Below, in pieces: positions 48,651 through 58,311 of a DNA stretch of 64,000 nt. A program made the translations under genes and the position numbers. Position 1 is the stretch's first letter. Each line of letters opens with the position of its first letter. The DNA lies in NCBI RefSeq assembly GCF_937973075.1, contig NZ_CALBWL010000023.1, positions 6,037-70,036 on the forward strand, read 5' to 3'. The notes under the pieces are model-generated. The model ran no database searches. It was given only the letters and a program-made list of their open reading frames with translations, and was not told where the DNA came from. The stretch is from an uncultured Campylobacter sp. (GTDB taxonomy: Bacteria; Campylobacterota; Campylobacteria; Campylobacterales; Campylobacteraceae).

Positions 48651-49850
48651 ATGTATCTTTTCACAAGCGAAGTAGTAAGCCCAGGACATCCCGATAAATG
48701 CGCCGATATCATCGCAGACAGCATCGTGGATGAAATTTTAAAGCAAGATCCCAACGGACGCGTCGCGGCGGAGGTTTTCATCGCGGGAAAACACGTAGTA
48801 ATCGGCGGCGAAGTAAATGCCAAGATCGATTTTACTCACGACGATTACCGCCACATCGTAAAGGGCGCGCTTAGCGAGATCGGCTACAACGACAACCCCT
48901 ACTTTACGCGCGCACAGTGCCTGCATCCGCAGGATCTGCAAGTAGACGTATTTTTAAACCAGCAAAGCCCCGACATCAACCAAGGCGTCGATCAAGAGGG
49001 CGGCGAGATCGGAGCGGGGGATCAGGGCATAATGTTCGGCTTCGCAAGCTGCGAGACGAAAAATTTTATGCCGGCGGCGATCACCTACGCGAGGCTTCTT
49101 TGCGATCACGTTTATGCCTACGCAAAGTCCCACCCTAACGAGCTTGGCGTCGATATTAAGACGCAAGTTAGCGTCGATTACGGCACGAAGAGCAATTTTG
49201 AGGAGTGCAAGCCGCAAAGCATCCATACGATCGTGGTTTCCGCGCCATGCGTCGAGAGCATGAGTATCGAGCGCGTCCGAGATCTGATCGGAAATTTAAT
49301 CGATTCGGCGGGGCTTCCGAAGGAGCTTTACGACAAAAGCAAAACGATCATCTACATCAATCCTACCGGCCGCTACGTAAATCATAGCTCGCTTCACGAC
49401 AGCGGCCTAACGGGGCGCAAGCTAATCGTAGATAGTTTCGGCGGCTACAGCCCTATAGGTGGCGGCGCTCAAAGCAGCAAAGACTACACCAAGGTCGATC
49501 GCAGCGGGCTTTACGCGGCGCGTTACATCGCCAAAAACATCGTCGCGGCGGGGCTTGCAAAAAAATGCATCGTCCAGCTCAGCTACGCAATCGGCGTCGC
49601 AAAGCCCGTCAGCGTCAGCGTCGATTGCATGGGGACGAATTTAGGCGCGGCGAGCGACGATGAGTTGTCCGCTTTCGTGCTTGAAAAATTCCCGCTCACT
49701 CCGCGCTGGATCATCGATAAATTCGGTCTTGATCGCCCCGGCAAAGAAAGCTTTCTCTACGCCGACGTCGCCGCACGCGGACAGGTCGGAAACGACGAAT
49801 ATCCGTGGGAGCAGCTTGATAGCGTGGAGCTTTTTAAGGCTTTGAAATAA
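48651..49850 (+). CDS. metK: S-adenosylmethionine synthetase
   Basis: MetK makes SAM from methionine and ATP. The 399-residue protein starts MYLFTSEVVSPGHPDKCADI, has the methionine-binding GAGDQGIMFGFASCETKNFM, the metal/ATP block FGGYSPIGGGAQSSKDYTKV near residue 262 and the C-terminal half with GKESFLYADVAARGQVG. The variation GGGAQSSKD instead of GGGAFSGKD is worth noting; I recall it in other Campylobacter. Ribosome binding site AGGAG. Divergent from sstT. Confidence 0.96.
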   Translation: MYLFTSEVVSPGHPDKCADIIADSIVDEILKQDPNGRVAAEVFIAGKHVVIGGEVNAKIDFTHDDYRHIVKGALSEIGYNDNPYFTRAQCLHPQDLQVDVFLNQQSPDINQGVDQEGGEIGAGDQGIMFGFASCETKNFMPAAITYARLLCDHVYAYAKSHPNELGVDIKTQVSVDYGTKSNFEECKPQSIHTIVVSAPCVESMSIERVRDLIGNLIDSAGLPKELYDKSKTIIYINPTGRYVNHSSLHDSGLTGRKLIVDSFGGYSPIGGGAQSSKDYTKVDRSGLYAARYIAKNIVAAGLAKKCIVQLSYAIGVAKPVSVSVDCMGTNLGAASDDELSAFVLEKFPLTPRWIIDKFGLDRPGKESFLYADVAARGQVGNDEYPWEQLDSVELFKALK

Positions 49851-49893
49851 AATTTTACGCTTTGCAGTAGTGCCTTTTTAGCTTACGACATTC

Positions 49894-49919
49894 GCTAGGC
49901 TTGCAGCAGCGAGCCTAGC
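49894..49919 (+). terminator. Hairpin downstream of metK
   Basis: Perfect 8-bp stem GCTAGGCT/AGCCTAGC with a 10-nt loop, about 45 nt past the metK stop. It lacks a T run, so termination is uncertain. Confidence 0.4.
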
Positions 49920-50520
49920 TCAATATTCTACGCGGCTTTGCATGCCGTGTAGTTTTATCGCATCCCAAAAAAATAGCGTTGCGGCAAAATTCTGTATCAA
50001 AATTCTAAGCCGTGAAATTTAAGAGTTTTTGCAGGTAGAATTGAATTTTAAAATTTTAAGCCCAGCTCGCGCAAAATTTTAAAATTTACGCGGTGAAATT
50101 CCAAGGCTGAGCCCGTCTAGTTTAGTGATAAATTCTAACTAGAGCAGGCTTTAAAAAAATTTTCACGCAAGCTTTTAAATTTACAATCGCTTAAAATGAA
50201 ATTTGACCTATAAAATTTTTTCTAACGCGCTTTTTACTTAATCTCCGAAGGAAAAAATTTTAAATTCTCCTTACTTATGATATTTAAGCGTGTAAATTTT
50301 AAAATTTTGCATTTTATTTGAAGTTTGCCACTTTTATTTAGCAAGAAAACCCGAAGCAAATTTCATTTAAAAGCGGCATTTGCAAGATAAAAGCGCTGAA
50401 ATTTTAAAATATGGAATTTATGAACTCTACTAATTTAAAATCTCAGATTGGCATGCTTCGTCAAAGCTCCTCCGCTAACTACGCGAAATGAAAAAGCAAG
50501 ATTAAATTCTCTCTCGCTCA
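49920..50520. other. Gene-poor stretch between metK and the small ORF
   Basis: Dominated by AAATTTTAAAATTT-type words. The frames here are short and lack start signals. The part from 50450 contains two tiny overlapping frames (MLRQSSSANYAK and MKKQD) leading into the small ORF at 50521, perhaps a decayed gene. Confidence 0.5.
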
Positions 50521-50694
50521 ATGTCACTCGCAAGCAAGCACGGCGGAATATCAAGCCTAAATAACGCAAAAGATAAAAGAATAAAGCAAAAAAGAGGAGG
50601 CTTGGAGCTTGATAAAATTCTAGCCTTGTGTGGCGGCGACCGAGTGGCTTTCAAACTAGGCTTTAAACGCAGTGATGCAAATTGCACGCCTTAA
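50521..50694 (+). CDS. Candidate 57-residue ORF followed by a palindromic terminator
   Basis: ATG at 50521 to TAA at 50692-50694 reads MSLASKHGGISSLNNAKDKR and continues RGGLELDKILALCGGDRVAF, then LGFKRSDANCTP. Codon use is similar to neighbouring genes. There is no good ribosome binding site, and the same frame upstream contains MKKQD, a stop (TAA 50503-50505) and then ILSRS before this ATG, so it may be the remains of a longer gene. A perfect terminator-like palindrome starts 10 nt after the stop. No family recognised. Confidence 0.3.
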   Translation: MSLASKHGGISSLNNAKDKRIKQKRGGLELDKILALCGGDRVAFKLGFKRSDANCTP

Positions 50695-50704
50695 CTTAAA
50701 TGCT

Positions 50705-50734
50705 AAAGCAGCGATAAAATTTTATCGCTGCTTT
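50705..50734. terminator. Perfect 30-bp palindrome, probably a bidirectional terminator
   Basis: Arms AAAGCAGCGATAAAA and TTTTATCGCTGCTTT abut with no spacer, so each strand carries an A-flanked stem followed by T residues. It could end transcription from the small ORF on the plus strand and from the TRAP gene on the minus strand. Confidence 0.65.
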
Positions 50735-50908
50735 CATAAATTAAAATTTTAAAGATACTGCCAAACTACGCAGCTGCAATAAATAAATCGCCTGCATTTT
50801 AATCACCCGCATCTCGCCTAAATTGCCGATCAAATTTAAGCCGCATACACCTTTATCTGGCGCTTAGTTTAGCCGCGCGGCATAAAAACGCAGCTAAAAA
50901 ATGAAGCA

Positions 50909-52093
50909 CTATTTCGTCTGATTATCCTCGTTTTTTGGTGCGGCAATGCTTGCATTTATCTCGCTGGCTGCGCTATTTACAGGCTCAGGAACAGAGATTT
51001 TTTTCACCGAAGCGGTGAAATTCTGCTCGGCTTCAACGTCGCCCGTTTTTTCGATATATGTAAAATCGCCCATCTTCGTCCATGTTCTAGCTTTAGCTAA
51101 AAACGCCTTTTGGCTCTCCCAAATCTCTTTGAAATCGGGATTTTTCTCGCTTTCTTCGGCTAAAATTTCATCCGTCGCCTTGCGAAGCGCACGCATAATT
51201 TCAGGCGAAAAAGAGCGAATCTGAACGTTCGGATATTTCTTTTTGATCTCGTCCCAAATTATTACGTTTTTATAAAACGTCTCGTTTTCTGCGTATTCGC
51301 GCGCCTTTGCGATAGAGGCTTCCAGGATATTTTGCAAATCCTTAGGAAGCTTCTGCCAAGTTTGTAGATTTATCACTATCTGCTGCTCGCTAGCGGGTTC
51401 TTGCCATCCCGTATAATAGTAATTTGCGACCTTGTGAAAGCCTAGAGGTATATCAAAGCTAGGACTTGCCCACTCGACCGCATCGATAGTACCCATCTCT
51501 AGCGCCATATATAGCTCACCTACCGGTATCGTAGCGACTGCGACGCCAAGGCGGCTCATAACCTCCCCGCCAAAGCTTGGAATTCTAAATTTAAGCCCTT
51601 TTAAATCGTCTAGCGTATTAATCTCTTTTTTAAACCAACCACCCATCTGCATACCGCTATTTAGGATATTAAAGACCTTTAGATTGCTTTTAGCATAGAA
51701 TTTATCGGCTAGCTCCTTGCCTCCGCCGAAGTAATACCAAGCGTGCTGTTCGTCTTTCGTCATACCAAAAGGCACCGTCGTAAACAGCATATTTGCGCTA
51801 TTTTTACCTTTATAATAGTAGCTCGCAGTATAGCCTAAATCGTATTGTCCGTTTTTGACCATATCATAGATTGCAAAAGGCGCTTTATGCTTGCTAGGCG
51901 CGTCGATGCTGATTTTCAGCCTGCCATCAGACATACTATCTGCAAGATCTGCCATACGCTTGGCGACATCGCCTACGATAGGCATACTAAGCTCGTAAGT
52001 CTGAGCTAGCTTAAGGCGATAAACTTTCTTATCCGCGCCCCACAGCGACGTGGCTATAATCAAACTTAATCCGACAAGAATCGATTTTTTCAT
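50909..52093 (-). CDS. TRAP transporter substrate-binding protein, DctP family (solitary)
   Basis: A periplasmic solute receptor for carboxylates or similar acids. The 394-residue protein has a signal peptide (SILVGLSLIIATSLWG), the DctP fold with PIVGDVAKRMADLADSMSDG, and the family signature LEMGTIDAVEWASPSFDIPL with the usual Arg in KGLKFRIPSFGGEV near residue 170. The C-terminus carries an extra 40 residues rich in Ala, Ser, Asn and Glu (KISVPEPVNSAASEINASI). No DctQ or DctM membrane subunit is in the window, which is unusual because the three are normally together. Divergent from mqo. Confidence 0.9.
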   Translation of the reverse strand: MKKSILVGLSLIIATSLWGADKKVYRLKLAQTYELSMPIVGDVAKRMADLADSMSDGRLKISIDAPSKHKAPFAIYDMVKNGQYDLGYTASYYYKGKNSANMLFTTVPFGMTKDEQHAWYYFGGGKELADKFYAKSNLKVFNILNSGMQMGGWFKKEINTLDDLKGLKFRIPSFGGEVMSRLGVAVATIPVGELYMALEMGTIDAVEWASPSFDIPLGFHKVANYYYTGWQEPASEQQIVINLQTWQKLPKDLQNILEASIAKAREYAENETFYKNVIIWDEIKKKYPNVQIRSFSPEIMRALRKATDEILAEESEKNPDFKEIWESQKAFLAKARTWTKMGDFTYIEKTGDVEAEQNFTASVKKISVPEPVNSAASEINASIAAPKNEDNQTK

Positions 52094-52214
52094 ATACTAC
52101 TCCCAAAATGAAATGGTGCGAATTTTATATAAAATCATCTAAATTCACGCTTTTATAACTAGCTTTTAAGCGAAATTTTCGCACAATTGCAGCCAAATTC
52201 GATAAGGAAAGGGC

Positions 52215-53561
52215 ATGCAAGAAAAACATTACGAAGTAATCATCATAGGCGGCGGTATCACGGGCAGCGCGCTAGCGTACGTGCTGGCAGAATTTAGCGG
52301 GATCAAAAATATCGCTCTACTTGAAAAATACGAAGGGCTTGCGACGCTAAATTCTAAAGCCAGTGCAAACTCTCAGACGATTCATTGCGGCGACATCGAG
52401 ACCAACTACGACCTGCAAAAAGCGACCGAAGTCAAGCGCAAGGCGGATATGATTGTGAAGTATTGCCAAAAGCACGAATATGGGAATAAATTTTTATTTC
52501 AGGGGCAGAAAATGGCTCTTGGCGTGGGCGAAAGCGAGATAGAGCTAATTAAAGACCGATTTGAGAAATTTAAAGAGCTTTATCCGTATCTGCAGCTTTT
52601 TGACAAGGAAGAGCTCAAAAAAATCGAGCCCAAGCTAGTTTTTGACGGGCGCGGCGAGGAGCGAGCGGAGGATATCGTAGCAATGGGCGTGCAATCGGGA
52701 GTTTACACGACGATCGATTACGGCGCGATGGCGAATTCTTTTGTGCAAAACGCTAAAAACGTAGAGGGTAAAACCTGCGATCTGTACCTAAACACCGAAG
52801 TGCAAAACATCACTAAAGTAGGCGATAAGTTCTATATCCGCACAGCAAACAGACTCTCGCTAAGCGCCGATTTCGTAGTCGTAGATGCGGGCGCTCACTC
52901 GCTGTGGCTGGCGCACAAAATGGGGCTTGGGCAGGATCTTAGCACGATTTGCATCGCGGGCAGCTTCTATCTAACCAAGCAAAAGCTTCTAAACGGCAAG
53001 GTTTACATGGTGCAAAACCCAAAGCTTCCATTTGCCGCGCTTCACGGCGACCCCGATCTTTTGGCGGACGGCTGCACGAGATTTGGTCCTACCGCACTTA
53101 CGCTACCGAAGCTCGAGCGCTACAAGGGCTGTCGTTCGGTGCCGGAATTTTTTCAATCATTAAATTTTGACATGGACGTAGCCAAGGTCATTTGGCAAAA
53201 TTTTGGCGATAGCGAGGTAAGGGACTTCTTAATCCGCAATATAGGCTTTGAGATACCGATTTTAGGCAAAAAGCTTTTCGTCAAAAATGCGCGCAAGATC
53301 ATACCTAGCATCCGCGAGGAGGATATTTACTATGCCAAGGGCTTTGGCGGCGTGCGTCCGCAAGTAATCTCACACTCGCAAAAAAAGCTGCTTTTAGGCG
53401 AAGCTAGAATAGGCGAAAATCCGGGGATTATCTTTAATATGACCCCAAGCCCCGGCGCTACGAGCTGCCTAGGCAACGCACTTCGCGACGCAAAAAGTGC
53501 TTGCGAATATTTAGGAGTGAGCTTTGATGATGCAAAATTTGACGCGGAAATGATGCAATAA
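52215..53561 (+). CDS. mqo: Malate:quinone oxidoreductase (FAD-dependent)
   Basis: Membrane-associated flavoprotein oxidising malate to oxaloacetate with quinone. The N-terminal FAD-binding motif is VIIIGGGITGSALAYVLAEF, and SKASANSQTIHCGDIETNYD, FGPTALTLPKLERYKG and KGFGGVRPQVISHSQKKLL follow. At 448 residues it fits the short epsilonproteobacterial form I recall from C. jejuni beside pyk, the same order as here. It also resembles other DadA/GlpO-like oxidases, so substrate assignment is by context. Ribosome binding site AAGGAAAGG. Confidence 0.8.
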   Translation: MQEKHYEVIIIGGGITGSALAYVLAEFSGIKNIALLEKYEGLATLNSKASANSQTIHCGDIETNYDLQKATEVKRKADMIVKYCQKHEYGNKFLFQGQKMALGVGESEIELIKDRFEKFKELYPYLQLFDKEELKKIEPKLVFDGRGEERAEDIVAMGVQSGVYTTIDYGAMANSFVQNAKNVEGKTCDLYLNTEVQNITKVGDKFYIRTANRLSLSADFVVVDAGAHSLWLAHKMGLGQDLSTICIAGSFYLTKQKLLNGKVYMVQNPKLPFAALHGDPDLLADGCTRFGPTALTLPKLERYKGCRSVPEFFQSLNFDMDVAKVIWQNFGDSEVRDFLIRNIGFEIPILGKKLFVKNARKIIPSIREEDIYYAKGFGGVRPQVISHSQKKLLLGEARIGENPGIIFNMTPSPGATSCLGNALRDAKSACEYLGVSFDDAKFDAEMMQ

Positions 53562-53855
53562 AGAGGAATTTTTAAATTTTGCTCGGGCAAGAATTTTGAA
53601 ATTTTACTTCGACGAGGATTTTAAAATTTTTCTCGCGCTTCACGTATATAGAGGATTTTAGAAATTTCATTCAAACACGAATTTTTAGAATTTAATCTGC
53701 ACCGCAAGCTATGAAATTTTAAAATTTCGCCGTGAAGCCGTGAAGTAGAATTTTAAAATTCCTTCGTCTAACGAATTTTAAAATTTAGAAATTTCAAAAT
53801 TTTGCGCAAAATTTCGCCTAATGCGGCGATAAATTTTAAATTTAAAGGAGAAAAG

Positions 53856-55325
53856 ATGCTTAAAAAAACCAAAATTTTAGCGACCATCGGACCTGCCAGC
53901 GACAGCGAAGAGATGATGAGCGCGATGGTAAAGGCGGGCTGCAACGCCTTTAGGATGAACTTCAGCCACGGCACGCACGAGTATCACGAGGCAAATTTAA
54001 ACAAAATCCGCGCCGTAGAAAAGAGCCTGGGCGTGCGCGTAGGCGTATTTCAGGACATCAGCGGCCCAAAGATCCGCGTCGGCAAACTCGAGGAAAATTT
54101 TAAACTAAAAACGGGCGATAAAATCACCTTCCTTCCTCGCGAAATAATAGGCAAAAAGACCGCGGAAGGCGAATACGAGCTATGCATCAACCACCCAGAA
54201 ATTTTGCCGCTGATGAAGACGGGCGAGTTTATCTACCTCTACGACGGCTCGATCCGCGCCAAGGTAGTCGCGGTAAGCGAGCAAGGCGTGCAAGCGGTGC
54301 TCGAAAACGACGGCTTTTTAAGCTCGAATAAAGGGGTGAACTTCCCAAATACCCGCCTAAATATCGACGTCATCACGCAAAAAGATCTGGAAGATCTGCG
54401 CTGGGGCGCGGCGCACGGCGTAAATTTCGTAGGCATCTCCTTCGTGCAGTCGCAAAACGACATCCTGCGCGTGCGCGAAATTTTAAACTCGCTGGGCTCA
54501 AAAGCTAAAATTTACGCCAAGATCGAGAAATTCGACGCGGTCGAAAATATAGAGCAGATCATCGAGGCAAGCGACGGTATAATGGTCGCGCGCGGAGATC
54601 TTGGCATCGAGATGCCGTTTTATGAGATCCCGCGTATCCAAAAGCGCATCATAGCGTTAGCCAACGCCCGCTCAAAGCCCGTCATCACCGCCACGCAGAT
54701 GATGCTTAGCATGACCGAGCACGAGCGCGCCACCAGAGCCGAGATCAGCGACGTCGCAAACGCCGTACTCGACGGCACCGACGCCGTGATGCTAAGCGAG
54801 GAAAGCGCCATCGGCAAAAACCCCGCAGCCGTGGTCGCCGCGATGAGCGAGACGATCCGCGAGACCGAAAAGATCTATCCTTACGATAAATTTAACGATT
54901 ACGATTTCTACGACGAAACCGATATGATCACTTCAAGCACCGCAGCGCTTGCCGCAAGACTGGGCGCGGGCGTGATACTTTCGATCACGGGCTCGGGGCG
55001 CTCGGCGATCAAACTCGCACGCAACCGCGCTAAAATCGACATCATCGCAATCGCGCACGACGAGCAGACCGCGCATGCGCTAAGTCTCGTGTGGGGCGTA
55101 AATCCAGCGATGGTTAAGGAAAAAACGAGCATCAACTCGCTGCTCGCACGTATCATAAACGAGGCTCTGCAACGCGGGCTCATCGAAGAAGGCGGCACCT
55201 ACGTGATGACGGCGGGCTTTCAAAGCGGACATCCCGGCAGCACCGACTACATCCGCATCATCAAAAAAGATCAGATCGATTTCTACCGCGACGCGGCGAA
55301 AACGGGTCTTCAGGATAAAATTTAA
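53856..55325 (+). CDS. pyk: Pyruvate kinase
   Basis: Converts PEP and ADP to pyruvate and ATP. The 489-residue protein begins MLKKTKILATIGPASDSEEM, has the barrel blocks MNFSHGTHEYHEANLNKIR and KIYAKIEKFDAVENIEQII, the signature IMVARGDLGIEMPFYEIPRI, PVITATQMMLSM and the B and C domains. I chose ATG 53856, because AAGGAG lies 6-7 nt upstream; the ATG at 53802 has no signal and adds 18 residues of AT-rich noise. Complete glycolysis is often absent in Campylobacter, so a role in gluconeogenic balance is possible. Confidence 0.95.
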   Translation: MLKKTKILATIGPASDSEEMMSAMVKAGCNAFRMNFSHGTHEYHEANLNKIRAVEKSLGVRVGVFQDISGPKIRVGKLEENFKLKTGDKITFLPREIIGKKTAEGEYELCINHPEILPLMKTGEFIYLYDGSIRAKVVAVSEQGVQAVLENDGFLSSNKGVNFPNTRLNIDVITQKDLEDLRWGAAHGVNFVGISFVQSQNDILRVREILNSLGSKAKIYAKIEKFDAVENIEQIIEASDGIMVARGDLGIEMPFYEIPRIQKRIIALANARSKPVITATQMMLSMTEHERATRAEISDVANAVLDGTDAVMLSEESAIGKNPAAVVAAMSETIRETEKIYPYDKFNDYDFYDETDMITSSTAALAARLGAGVILSITGSGRSAIKLARNRAKIDIIAIAHDEQTAHALSLVWGVNPAMVKEKTSINSLLARIINEALQRGLIEEGGTYVMTAGFQSGHPGSTDYIRIIKKDQIDFYRDAAKTGLQDKI

Positions 55326-55446
55326 TGCGCAGCCAAAGGTCATAAAGTCAGAGGCTGCAGCTAAATTTAATTTCGCTACGAGATTATGAGCAGCAACATC
55401 GCGTTTATGTCGTGATAGAATTTGCTAAATTTAATTCCATTGCGAG

Positions 55447-55635
55447 ATGACGGTGCAGGATTTAGCCGCTAAAACTTTGGTGGCGCTTCGGTGGCTTTAT
55501 TTCGCGCAGATCAAGGACGAGCGCGCGAGCACTTATGCCTTTGATTTCATGGCTCACCGCGGACTGATAGATTTTTTTATGCGATACCGCACGGCGCGCC
55601 ACGACCAGTTTATAGCCGCATTCAGCGATAAATGA
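55447..55635 (+). CDS. Small ORF, unknown function
   Basis: The 62-residue frame reads TVQDLAAKTLVALRWLYFAQ, then KDERASTYAFDFMAHRGLID and FFMRYRTARHDQFIAAFSDK, with codon use like neighbouring genes. It has a weak ribosome binding site at best (GCGAG). It is located between pyk and the secreted-protein cluster. I recognise no family; it could be a small real gene or a remnant. Confidence 0.42.
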   Translation: MTVQDLAAKTLVALRWLYFAQIKDERASTYAFDFMAHRGLIDFFMRYRTARHDQFIAAFSDK

Positions 55636-55861
55636 CTAGCATACGATGCTTAAAAGGGCGAAATTTTAAATTTTAGTAAGTGCTTCGAGCGATTTCATAC
55701 AATCTAAATTATGAGCTAAATTTTATGATTAGCGGCGTTAAATTTAGCCGCGTAAAGCATCGCGCTAAAGCCTGATCAAAAGAAAATAGAGCCGCCGCAA
55801 AAATTAAAATTTCGCAAAAATATATTCATTAAAAATCAAGCTCTGCTCTTAAATTTCAAGA

Positions 55862-55867
55862 TATAAT
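55862..55867 (+). promoter_or_regulatory. -10 box of the secreted protein gene at 55908
   Basis: TATAAT 40 nt before the start codon, with a T-rich upstream region and no clear -35. Confidence 0.55.
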
Positions 55868-55907
55868 TACGAGGGAAATTTATAAAAATTTAGCCAAAGG
55901 AGAGACC

Positions 55908-56609
55908 ATGAAAAAATTTCGCTCACTGCTGCTCTGTGCGGCGGCGGCTGCGACTTTAAGCGCCCAGGGCGAGGACAAGGTAGAAAAAATCACTTCGATC
56001 GACATCTATATTTCGCCGTTTTATTCGGCTAAGGAGGGCAAGCCCGAATACGTGCACGTTTACGAGCCGATCGACAATCTGTTGATGAAAAATGACGTGG
56101 CGAGCCTAAAAAAGGCGATCAAAATCATCAAAGACGCCCCGGATATGGTCGCTCCGACTACGCTGATGACGATCGCTGCACGCGCTTATGATTTGGGGCT
56201 TAAGGACGACGCGGTGTTTTGGTTCTACGCGGGCAAAAATCGATTCCTAACCTTCGCTCGCGTCATCGACATCAAGGACGAGATGTTTCGTGAGACCGAG
56301 TCCGCGAACGCGGCATTTTTGCAGCTAGTCGGCAACGTGGTAAATCCATACGCATTCTGCGATCTCGCTAAACAGCGCAATGCGGCGGCACGCGCCAGGG
56401 ACTGGGTCAAAGCACACCCGTATAAAGCGATATTTGATGAGAAATTTCCATCGCACTTCGCAGATCGCGCCGCCGCGCTCAAGGCAGCTGAGGACAAAAT
56501 GGACGCCGCGCTACTTAGGCAGGACGAGTTTTTCGCAGACCCCACTAAAAAGGCCGACTTCCTAGTCAAGCGCAAAGCAAATAACGCAGATGAGCGCTTC
56601 TGCGATTAG
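55908..56609 (+). CDS. Secreted protein, unknown function
   Basis: I do not recognise the family. The 233-residue product has a signal peptide (KFRSLLLCAAAAATLSAQG) followed by a mainly helical domain: SIDIYISPFYSAKEGKPEYV, LKKAIKIIKDAPDMVAPTTL, TIAARAYDLGLKDDAVFWFY, GKNRFLTFARVIDIKDEMF. The helices suggest TPR/Sel1-like pairs (GLKDDAVFWFYAGKNR). The C-terminus has a helical charged stretch (RAAALKAAEDKMDAALLRQD). Ribosome binding site AAGGAGAGA. First gene of the second accessory cluster. Confidence 0.72.
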   Translation: MKKFRSLLLCAAAAATLSAQGEDKVEKITSIDIYISPFYSAKEGKPEYVHVYEPIDNLLMKNDVASLKKAIKIIKDAPDMVAPTTLMTIAARAYDLGLKDDAVFWFYAGKNRFLTFARVIDIKDEMFRETESANAAFLQLVGNVVNPYAFCDLAKQRNAAARARDWVKAHPYKAIFDEKFPSHFADRAAALKAAEDKMDAALLRQDEFFADPTKKADFLVKRKANNADERFCD

Positions 56610-57021
56610 TATCGCTAATCAGCGGCACTCTTTAAAAACCGGCATTATTTAAAATTTTGAGTTGCCAAAAATTTAGTATTGCATTTTTATCTCCTCAAAC
56701 AGATCTGCGCGTGAATTTAAAATTTTATGACGTAGAATTTTATCGCTAATGGCACGCAATGAAGCTTTGATATAAATCAGCTTTAGATCTGTTTAAAATT
56801 TAGCAGAAGCTCGCACGCAATTCTATTTCGTATAAATTCTATCGACAACTAACACAAAATCAAATCTAAATATTGCTAAAATTCCAGCCGTTTGGCGACG
56901 TAAAATTCCACCGCTACCGCCTAAAAATCGAAGTTTTTTAAATTTAGCCGCGCGGCGAAATTTTATCCGTTTTTATATACGAACATTATATAATTATCAA
57001 AATTTTTTCCAAGGAGAGAGG
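56610..57021. other. Intergenic stretch with promoter of the Trp-repeat protein
   Basis: No gene seen. Near its end TATAAT at 56989-56994 lies 27 nt before the start codon at 57022 and is a good -10 box. The remainder is AAATTT-rich. Confidence 0.55.
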
Positions 57022-58257
57022 ATGAAAAAGCTCGCTACGATACTTGCGCTGCTCTGTGCGGCGGCGTTTGCCAAGGAGTATGAGTATATGGTGCAAAGCA
57101 TGAGCTACAGCTCACTCGGGGAGCGCAAGGAGAGCACGCATCTAAGCTACGATGCGGCGGCGCGCAAGCTAGAGCAGGTAAGAGATACGAACTCCTCGGA
57201 CGGCCTAGGCTCTAGCTACAAAGAGATCAGCTACTTTGACGAAAAGGGGGATATGGTTAAATTTGAAGTATTTAACCTCGATCTTAAAAGCGGTAAGTGG
57301 AAAAAAATAGAAGACTACACGGAAAGCGTCAAAGACGGCGTCACGACGCGCGAGAGCAATTCGATAGCGGATGACGGTACGCGCAATGCGAGCAAAACCG
57401 TCTCCAGCTACGACGGTAACACAACCGAAGATGTGCGATATAAGTTTGTAAAGGGCAAATGGCAGAAAGATAGCATGAATAGATCCGTAAAAAACGCGTG
57501 GGATAAGGAGGAGCTTACGATAAGCTTCAAATGGGACGGCAAGAGCTGGCAGCCCAAAGATAAGACCGAAATTTTCTACGACAGCCTAGGAGAGATGAGC
57601 GGATACGTGAGCTACGAGTTTGTAAACGGCGCGTGGCAAAACAGCGAGCGAGAGATGCTTAACGGCGATCGAAACGGCAGCTACGAGCAGCTCCGCAGCA
57701 CCTTTAAGGGCGGCGCATGGCAAAACGCGACGATGAGTAAGCACGAGCTTGATGCCGCGAAGGGCGAGGGGATCGTTACGAGCTTCATCTGGAACGACGA
57801 GAAGGGCGCGTGGGATAATATGAGCAAACAGACCATTATCAAGAAGGGGGCAGATCTTAATATGACCTCTTATCTGTGGGACGAGCGGCTTAAAGATTGG
57901 GTCAAAAGCTACTCAAACGGCGAAATTTACGATAAATCGGGCGAGCGACTGCTCGAGCAAAGCTACGAATCAAATTCCAGCAGCGGCAAATACGTCTATA
58001 GCTACGACGAGCACGGCAGTAATACCGCGATGGATATCTACAAGCTTGATGCGAGCGGCAAATGGGTGCAAACCGGGCGCTCGGAGGCTACTTACGATAC
58101 CCAAATCCCATCGGACAGCGTGGGGCACGGCGCCGCGCTGATGATGTTTGAGATGCCTAGTATCTACGCGATAACGAGCTTTAAGGAATTTAAGCTTAAG
58201 GGCGGAAAATACGAGCTCATAACGGAAAAGACGTGGAAATATAAAAAGATAAAGTAG
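57022..58257 (+). CDS. Secreted Trp/Tyr-repeat protein, paralogue A
   Basis: A 411-residue exported protein with a short signal peptide (KLATILALLCAAAFA). The rest consists of repeats of 30-40 residues built around G-x-W-x pairs and Y-x-YD-x-x-G: SGKWKKIEDYTESVKDG, VKGKWQKDSMNRSVKNAW, WDGKSWQPKDKTEIFYDSLG, VNGAWQNSEREMLNGDRNG, YVYSYDEHGSNTAMDIY. This resembles DUF3836 or YD-like repeats. The C-terminal 90 residues are similar to the end of the protein at 58953-60383 (GKW, then FKEFKLKGGKYELITEKTW). Ribosome binding site AAGGAGAGAGG. Function unknown; extracellular or periplasmic. Confidence 0.75.
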   Translation: MKKLATILALLCAAAFAKEYEYMVQSMSYSSLGERKESTHLSYDAAARKLEQVRDTNSSDGLGSSYKEISYFDEKGDMVKFEVFNLDLKSGKWKKIEDYTESVKDGVTTRESNSIADDGTRNASKTVSSYDGNTTEDVRYKFVKGKWQKDSMNRSVKNAWDKEELTISFKWDGKSWQPKDKTEIFYDSLGEMSGYVSYEFVNGAWQNSEREMLNGDRNGSYEQLRSTFKGGAWQNATMSKHELDAAKGEGIVTSFIWNDEKGAWDNMSKQTIIKKGADLNMTSYLWDERLKDWVKSYSNGEIYDKSGERLLEQSYESNSSSGKYVYSYDEHGSNTAMDIYKLDASGKWVQTGRSEATYDTQIPSDSVGHGAALMMFEMPSIYAITSFKEFKLKGGKYELITEKTWKYKKIK

Positions 58258-58311
58258 CGTTTGAAGATACGTCGGTAAAATTTAGCCGCGAAATTTTATT
58301 TGCGCGGCGTC

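Noticed and set aside
50502..50687. Minus-strand frame of 61 codons opposite the small ORF
   Set aside because: Antisense of a better supported frame; no start signal and no clear coding character.
50868..50898. Imperfect hairpin (TTTAGC/GCTAAA arms) downstream of the TRAP receptor gene
   Set aside because: Wobble pairs, no T tail; the perfect palindrome at 50705-50734 is the better terminator candidate.
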